A DNA stretch of 8,322 bases from Gemmatimonadales bacterium (GTDB lineage Bacteria > Gemmatimonadota > Gemmatimonadetes > Gemmatimonadales > GWC2-71-9): the NCBI GenBank assembly GCA_013813145.1, contig JACCSE010000229.1:1-8322 (forward strand), in the 5' to 3' direction. Each line of letters starts with the position of its first letter. Position 1 is the first letter of the stretch. The notes beneath the pieces are model-generated. The model did not search any database and was not told the origin of the DNA. It worked only from the letters and a program-made list of their open reading frames with translations. This document shows positions 5,941 through 8,322 of the stretch, one piece after another. The position numbers and the translations under genes were made by a program.

Positions 5941-6321
5941 GGCGCTGACCCCGGGCGCCGCGGACTTGGTCCGCAAGCGCGGGTACGGCACGGTCGCGCC
6001 CTTCATTTCCGAAGCGCCCTCGACGACCTCGCCGGTCTGGATCTGGCCGGCGGTGCCTCGGGACGGCGCCCGGACCCTGGCCGGACCCCCGACGCGGTAC
6101 TCGTAGGCGACCTGGGTGAGCGGTGGACCTACCGGCTCATGCAGGAGGCAGTCGATGCGATGGTAGGCGACGATCTCTGGTCCGATGTGCAGGGATCGCA
6201 GCGTGCCGGGCTCCAGGGATGGCTGGTCCGCACCGGCAAGTTCCGCCGGGACCTGCTGGAGAGTGGCGAGGTAGTCCCCGACCGGGTGCTCGACAGCGTC
6301 GCCGCGCTCTGCCCGGACTGA
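5939..6321 (+). pseudogene. Remnant of a HAD-IIA family phosphatase (LHPP/NagD-like)
   Basis: Parts of a HAD subfamily IIA hydrolase are readable on the plus strand. Frame A (5939-6016) reads ALTPGAADLVRKRGYGTVAPF, which fits the cap-domain entry after the threonine/proline site. From about 6019 the next frame continues with LDDLAGLDLAGG, PDAVLVGDLGERWTY, and then, abruptly at about 6148-6156, the C-terminal core MVGDDLWSDVQGSQRAGL with WLVRTGKFR, ending at TGA 6319-6321. Compared from memory with human LHPP, about 95 N-terminal residues (with the DxDG nucleophile loop) and about 70 residues between the SYQNMNNAF and MIGDD equivalents (with the GKPSP lysine) are missing, and one frameshift lies near 6014-6019. 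The start region abuts the DUF3108 gene. Catalysis is impossible, so this is a decayed gene, or less likely an assembly artefact. Confidence 0.75.
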
Positions 6322-6332
6322 GCCGGCGATCC

Positions 6333-6344
6333 GTGTATCTTTCC
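6333..6344 (+). promoter_or_regulatory. Putative -10 box of the Omp85-like gene
   Basis: GTGTATCTTTCC, containing TATCTT at 6336-6341, nearly repeats the GTGTATATTCC found before the divergent DUF3108 gene. It lies 12 bases after the HAD remnant stop and 27 bases before the proposed TTG start. No good -35 was found. Confidence 0.35.
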
Positions 6345-6359
6345 AAGCTCGGGCACATT

Positions 6360-6363
6360 GGAG
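6360..6363 (+). promoter_or_regulatory. Shine-Dalgarno site of the Omp85-like gene
   Basis: GGAG lies five bases before TTG 6369. It favours TTG over the in-frame GTG at 6333, which has no such site. Confidence 0.5.
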
Positions 6364-6368
6364 TTCTG

Positions 6369-7994
6369 TTGCGCTTTCGGCACATCCTGCCGCTGGTAGT
6401 TCTCTGCCTCCCACTCCGACTGTCCGCCCAGAGCCCCGTCGAGTCGGACTCGGCTGAGCCGCGGGCCGGGTCGGGGTCGCTGGCCCCGCCCCTGGTCCAC
6501 TCGGTCGAGCTTCAGCGGCGCGACATCTTCGATCCCGAGGAGTCCACCTGGTACGCCCGGGTCGCGAACGCCCTCCATATCCAGACCCGGGCCGAGATCA
6601 TCCGCCGCGAGCTGCTGTTCCACCCGGGGGAGACGTACGACTCTGCCCTGGTCGCCGAATCCGAGCGCAACCTCCGCGGGCTGGGCGTGTTCCGGCGGGT
6701 CCAGATCGACTCGGTGCGGACCGACTCCGGCTTGGTCATGCGGGTCGTGACCAAGGACGGCTGGAGCACCAAGGCCGACTGGCGATTCCGCAGCGCCGGG
6801 GGGGACGTGGAGTTCACCATCGGGCTGGTGGAAGACAATCTCCTGGGCACGGCCTCCTCGGCCGCGGTGCGCTATCAGAAGACCCCGGACCGATCCACGG
6901 TGGCGCTCGGGTTCCGTCAGTCGCGCCTCTTCGCGGGCCGAGTCGGGCTCTCGGCCCAGTACCAGAACCGCTCCGACGGCCAGGTCACCGCACTGGCGCT
7001 GGAGCAGCCCTTCTTCTCCCTCACCTCCCGAGCCGCCTTCCGTCTGGAGGGGGAACGGAGCGACGAGCGGATCCTCCGCTTCTTCAACGGGGAAGACGAG
7101 GCGAGCGACAGCCTCTCCCGGCGCTACACCCTGGTTCGCGGTACCGCGGCCTGGGCGCTCCGCGGCTCCAGCCGGGGGTTCCTGCGGTTGGGCGCCCTGG
7201 CCCAGGTAAGGCGCGATGACTTCCTGCCCCGGACGACCACCGGTGAATTTCCTCGGACGGTGACGGCTGCGGTGGGCCCCTACCTCGTCTGGAACCGGGC
7301 CGACTTCCTGGTCACTCAAGGGGTCTCGGGGTTCGCTCGCGAGGAGGACGTGGATCTGGGCACCACCGTCCGAGCCGGCGCGATGTTCGCGCCCAAAGCC
7401 TTTGGCTACGATCGCGACGGCATCGCCCCGCTGGTCACCGCCCGAATAGGGACCCGGATTCCGGGCGGGTTCGGCTTCCTCGAGGGCCTGGCGGGCGGAC
7501 TGTTCAACTCGGCCGGTCTCGACTCCGGGTCGGTGCAGCTGGCCGCGACCGCGGTGCTCAAGACCCGACCCGGCCACGTGGCGGTGGCCCACGTGGAGGG
7601 TGGATGGCTGGAGGATCCACTCCCGGGTGCCGAGTTCGACCTGGGGCTCGGGACCGGACCCCGGGCATTCCGCAGCCACGCCTTCACCGGCGACCGGATG
7701 GTGTTCGCCACCGCCGAGTATCGAGTCACGGTGACCGAGGACTTTCTGGGGCTGGTCGGGCTGGGCGTGGCGGGTTTCGTGGACCACGGAGGAGCGTGGT
7801 ACGCCGGCTTGCCGCGGCGGCTCGGCTGGGACGCCGGTGTGGGGCTTCGGCTCGGCGCGAGTCGCGCCTCCGATACCGAGGCGCTCCGGTTCGACCTCGC
7901 GCGCCGCTTCGGCAACGATGCCCAGGAGTCGGGCTGGGTCATCACGGTAGGGAAGGGGTTCGTCTTCTCCCCAGTCGGCAAACGCGTGCTGTAA
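6369..7994 (+). CDS. Omp85/BamA-superfamily outer-membrane protein with one POTRA domain
   Basis: From TTG 6369 the product has 541 residues. A signal peptide (MRFRH, then ILPLVVLCLPLRLSA, with a cut near A20-Q21) and an acidic linker lead to a POTRA-like domain at about 42-137 (TRAEIIRRELLFHPGE, then SERNLRGLGVFRRVQIDS and VVTKDGW). The rest alternates polar and hydrophobic residues as in a 16-strand barrel. Near the C-terminus FRSHAFTGDRMVFATAEYR resembles the loop-6 region of Omp85 proteins, but the usual RG of the VRGF motif is R-S here. The last strand GWVITVGKGFVF ends in Phe, like a barrel signal, but is followed by eight more residues. With one POTRA it is not a canonical BamA; a role in outer-membrane protein insertion or translocation is inferred. 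A frame open upstream to 6123 only shadows the HAD relic. A hairpin follows 29 bases after the stop. Confidence 0.85.
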   Translation: MRFRHILPLVVLCLPLRLSAQSPVESDSAEPRAGSGSLAPPLVHSVELQRRDIFDPEESTWYARVANALHIQTRAEIIRRELLFHPGETYDSALVAESERNLRGLGVFRRVQIDSVRTDSGLVMRVVTKDGWSTKADWRFRSAGGDVEFTIGLVEDNLLGTASSAAVRYQKTPDRSTVALGFRQSRLFAGRVGLSAQYQNRSDGQVTALALEQPFFSLTSRAAFRLEGERSDERILRFFNGEDEASDSLSRRYTLVRGTAAWALRGSSRGFLRLGALAQVRRDDFLPRTTTGEFPRTVTAAVGPYLVWNRADFLVTQGVSGFAREEDVDLGTTVRAGAMFAPKAFGYDRDGIAPLVTARIGTRIPGGFGFLEGLAGGLFNSAGLDSGSVQLAATAVLKTRPGHVAVAHVEGGWLEDPLPGAEFDLGLGTGPRAFRSHAFTGDRMVFATAEYRVTVTEDFLGLVGLGVAGFVDHGGAWYAGLPRRLGWDAGVGLRLGASRASDTEALRFDLARRFGNDAQESGWVITVGKGFVFSPVGKRVL

Positions 7995-8023
7995 CGCATC
8001 GAGAGCGACGCGGGAGGACTGTG

Positions 8024-8043
8024 GGGCGACGCTTGCGTCGCCC
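8024..8043 (+). terminator. Perfect hairpin after the Omp85-like gene
   Basis: GGGCGACGC (8024-8032) is followed by TT and its exact complement GCGTCGCCC (8035-8043), in effect an 8-bp stem closed by a CTTG tetraloop. TTCGTGCGTT follows, which is only a weak T-run. It starts 29 bases after stop 7992-7994 and is best read as an intrinsic terminator or transcript-end stabiliser. Confidence 0.6.
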
Positions 8044-8131
8044 TTCGTGCGTTCGGGTGGCGTAGGCGAGAACCAGCCGTCGTCCGGCACCGTTCATGGG
8101 GTACGAGTCGGTCGGCTCTCGTCACCCAACC

Positions 8132-8135
8132 GGAG
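8132..8135 (+). promoter_or_regulatory. Shine-Dalgarno site of the 3'-edge gene
   Basis: GGAG lies six bases before GTG 8142. It supports that start and therefore the existence of a gene at the right edge. Confidence 0.45.
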
Positions 8136-8141
8136 TGCTTC

Positions 8142-8322
8142 GTGATTCACTGGGGATGGTATCTGCTCCTGTCGCTTGCGTGGCCGGTGGATCTCCCCGA
8201 CGCAAATCGCGGCTCGCCCCTTCGCGTCGCCACCCTCGCCTCACCGGCGGGCGCGCAGATCTATACCTTCAGTCTGCCAGTCTGCCGGCCGGAGTCGCGT
8301 ACACCCACGTGCTGGTCTGGTG
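8142..8322 (+). CDS. Unrecognised protein, N-terminal part, probably frameshifted by an 8-bp duplication
   Basis: GTG 8142 with a good Shine-Dalgarno site opens a frame of 60 codons that runs off the right edge. The start MIHWGWYLLLSLAWPVD is hydrophobic but lacks a basic N-terminus, so it could be a weak signal peptide or membrane anchor. The frame then reads RVATLASPAGAQIYTFSLP. There the repeated CAGTCTGC (8270-8285) intervenes; beyond it this frame gives codons with poor GC at the third position (cgt, aca, tct, ggt). Dropping one repeat unit instead yields FSLPAGVAYTHVLVW with GC-ending codons typical of the window. The gene therefore looks disrupted, or the duplication is a sequence error. 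I do not recognise the family. Confidence 0.45.
   Translation, partial: MIHWGWYLLLSLAWPVDLPDANRGSPLRVATLASPAGAQIYTFSLPVCRPESRTPTCWSG
8270..8285. repeat. Tandem 8-bp duplication
   Basis: CAGTCTGC occurs twice in direct succession (8270-8277, 8278-8285) and is followed by another C. Eight is not a multiple of three, so the copy number sets the reading frame of the gene starting at 8142. Confidence 0.85.

Noticed and set aside
6123..6368. Upstream extension of the Omp85-like frame, or a start at GTG 6333
   Set aside because: The extension shadows the HAD remnant in another frame. The signal peptide is most natural from TTG 6369, which has GGAG five bases before it; GTG 6333 has none.
5917..6414. 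Upstream extension of the DUF3108 protein
   Set aside because: The signal peptide starts at ATG 5916; the extension is antisense to the HAD relic and has no secreted-protein features.
6129..8090. 653-codon minus-strand frame opposite the Omp85-like gene
   Set aside because: It is the mirror frame of the POTRA and barrel gene, rich in Gly, Arg, Pro and Glu, with no motif, signal peptide or ribosome site.
7995..8141. Possible small gene or promoter in the gap after the Omp85-like gene
   Set aside because: Apart from the hairpin at 8024-8043 and the GGAG at 8132, no convincing start, -35/-10 pair or conserved element was found.
1..8322. Mobile elements, CRISPR, tRNA, rRNA, toxin-antitoxin or defence genes
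   Set aside because: No transposase, integrase, terminal repeats, regularly spaced repeats, cloverleaf or rRNA-like sequence was recognised on reading either strand.

Overview
The window is GC-rich bacterial DNA that is densely coding, with strongly GC-biased third codon positions. It encodes an Omp85-type outer-membrane protein, secreted proteins, an MqnA/MqnD-family (futalosine menaquinone pathway) protein and a Bacillus-like GSI-alpha glutamine synthetase. That mix suggests a didermic, menaquinone-using bacterium. The style of the genes resembles Gemmatimonadota, but this is an inference from gene content, not a proven placement. No rRNA, tRNA, CRISPR array, insertion sequence or phage gene was seen.

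Layout. (1) 1-1949, minus strand: a two-gene signalling operon. A response regulator with an HD-GYP (c-di-GMP phosphodiesterase) output is followed, with a 4-base ATGA overlap, by a protein with REC, a histidine-kinase dimerisation segment and a degenerate second REC, running off the left edge. A good -35/-10 pair lies directly before it, at 2038-2066. (2) 2067-3679, minus strand: a second two-gene operon, again joined by an ATGA overlap. It holds a double zinc-ribbon membrane protein with a TPR-like C-terminus and an MqnD-like protein. (3) 3783-5159, plus strand: glutamine synthetase with a strong Shine-Dalgarno site. (4) 5200-5916, minus strand: an exported DUF3108 protein, convergent with glnA, with a very G-rich inverted and direct repeat between and inside the gene ends. 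(5) 5939-6321, plus strand: a decayed remnant of a HAD-IIA phosphatase, missing its N-terminus, shifted in frame and carrying an internal deletion. (6) 6369-7994, plus strand: a single-POTRA Omp85/BamA-like outer-membrane protein, followed by a perfect hairpin. (7) 8142-8322, plus strand: the start of an unrecognised gene whose reading frame appears broken by an 8-bp tandem duplication.

The genes serve separate jobs: signalling, quinone synthesis, nitrogen assimilation and envelope. I see no clear undescribed multi-gene system. The most interesting points are the kinase-less REC-DHp-pseudoREC protein coupled to an HD-GYP regulator, the HAD-IIA relic, the 8-bp duplication, and a -10-like box (TANMTT followed by CC) that recurs before four transcription units, in two of them so close to the start codon that leaderless transcripts are plausible.
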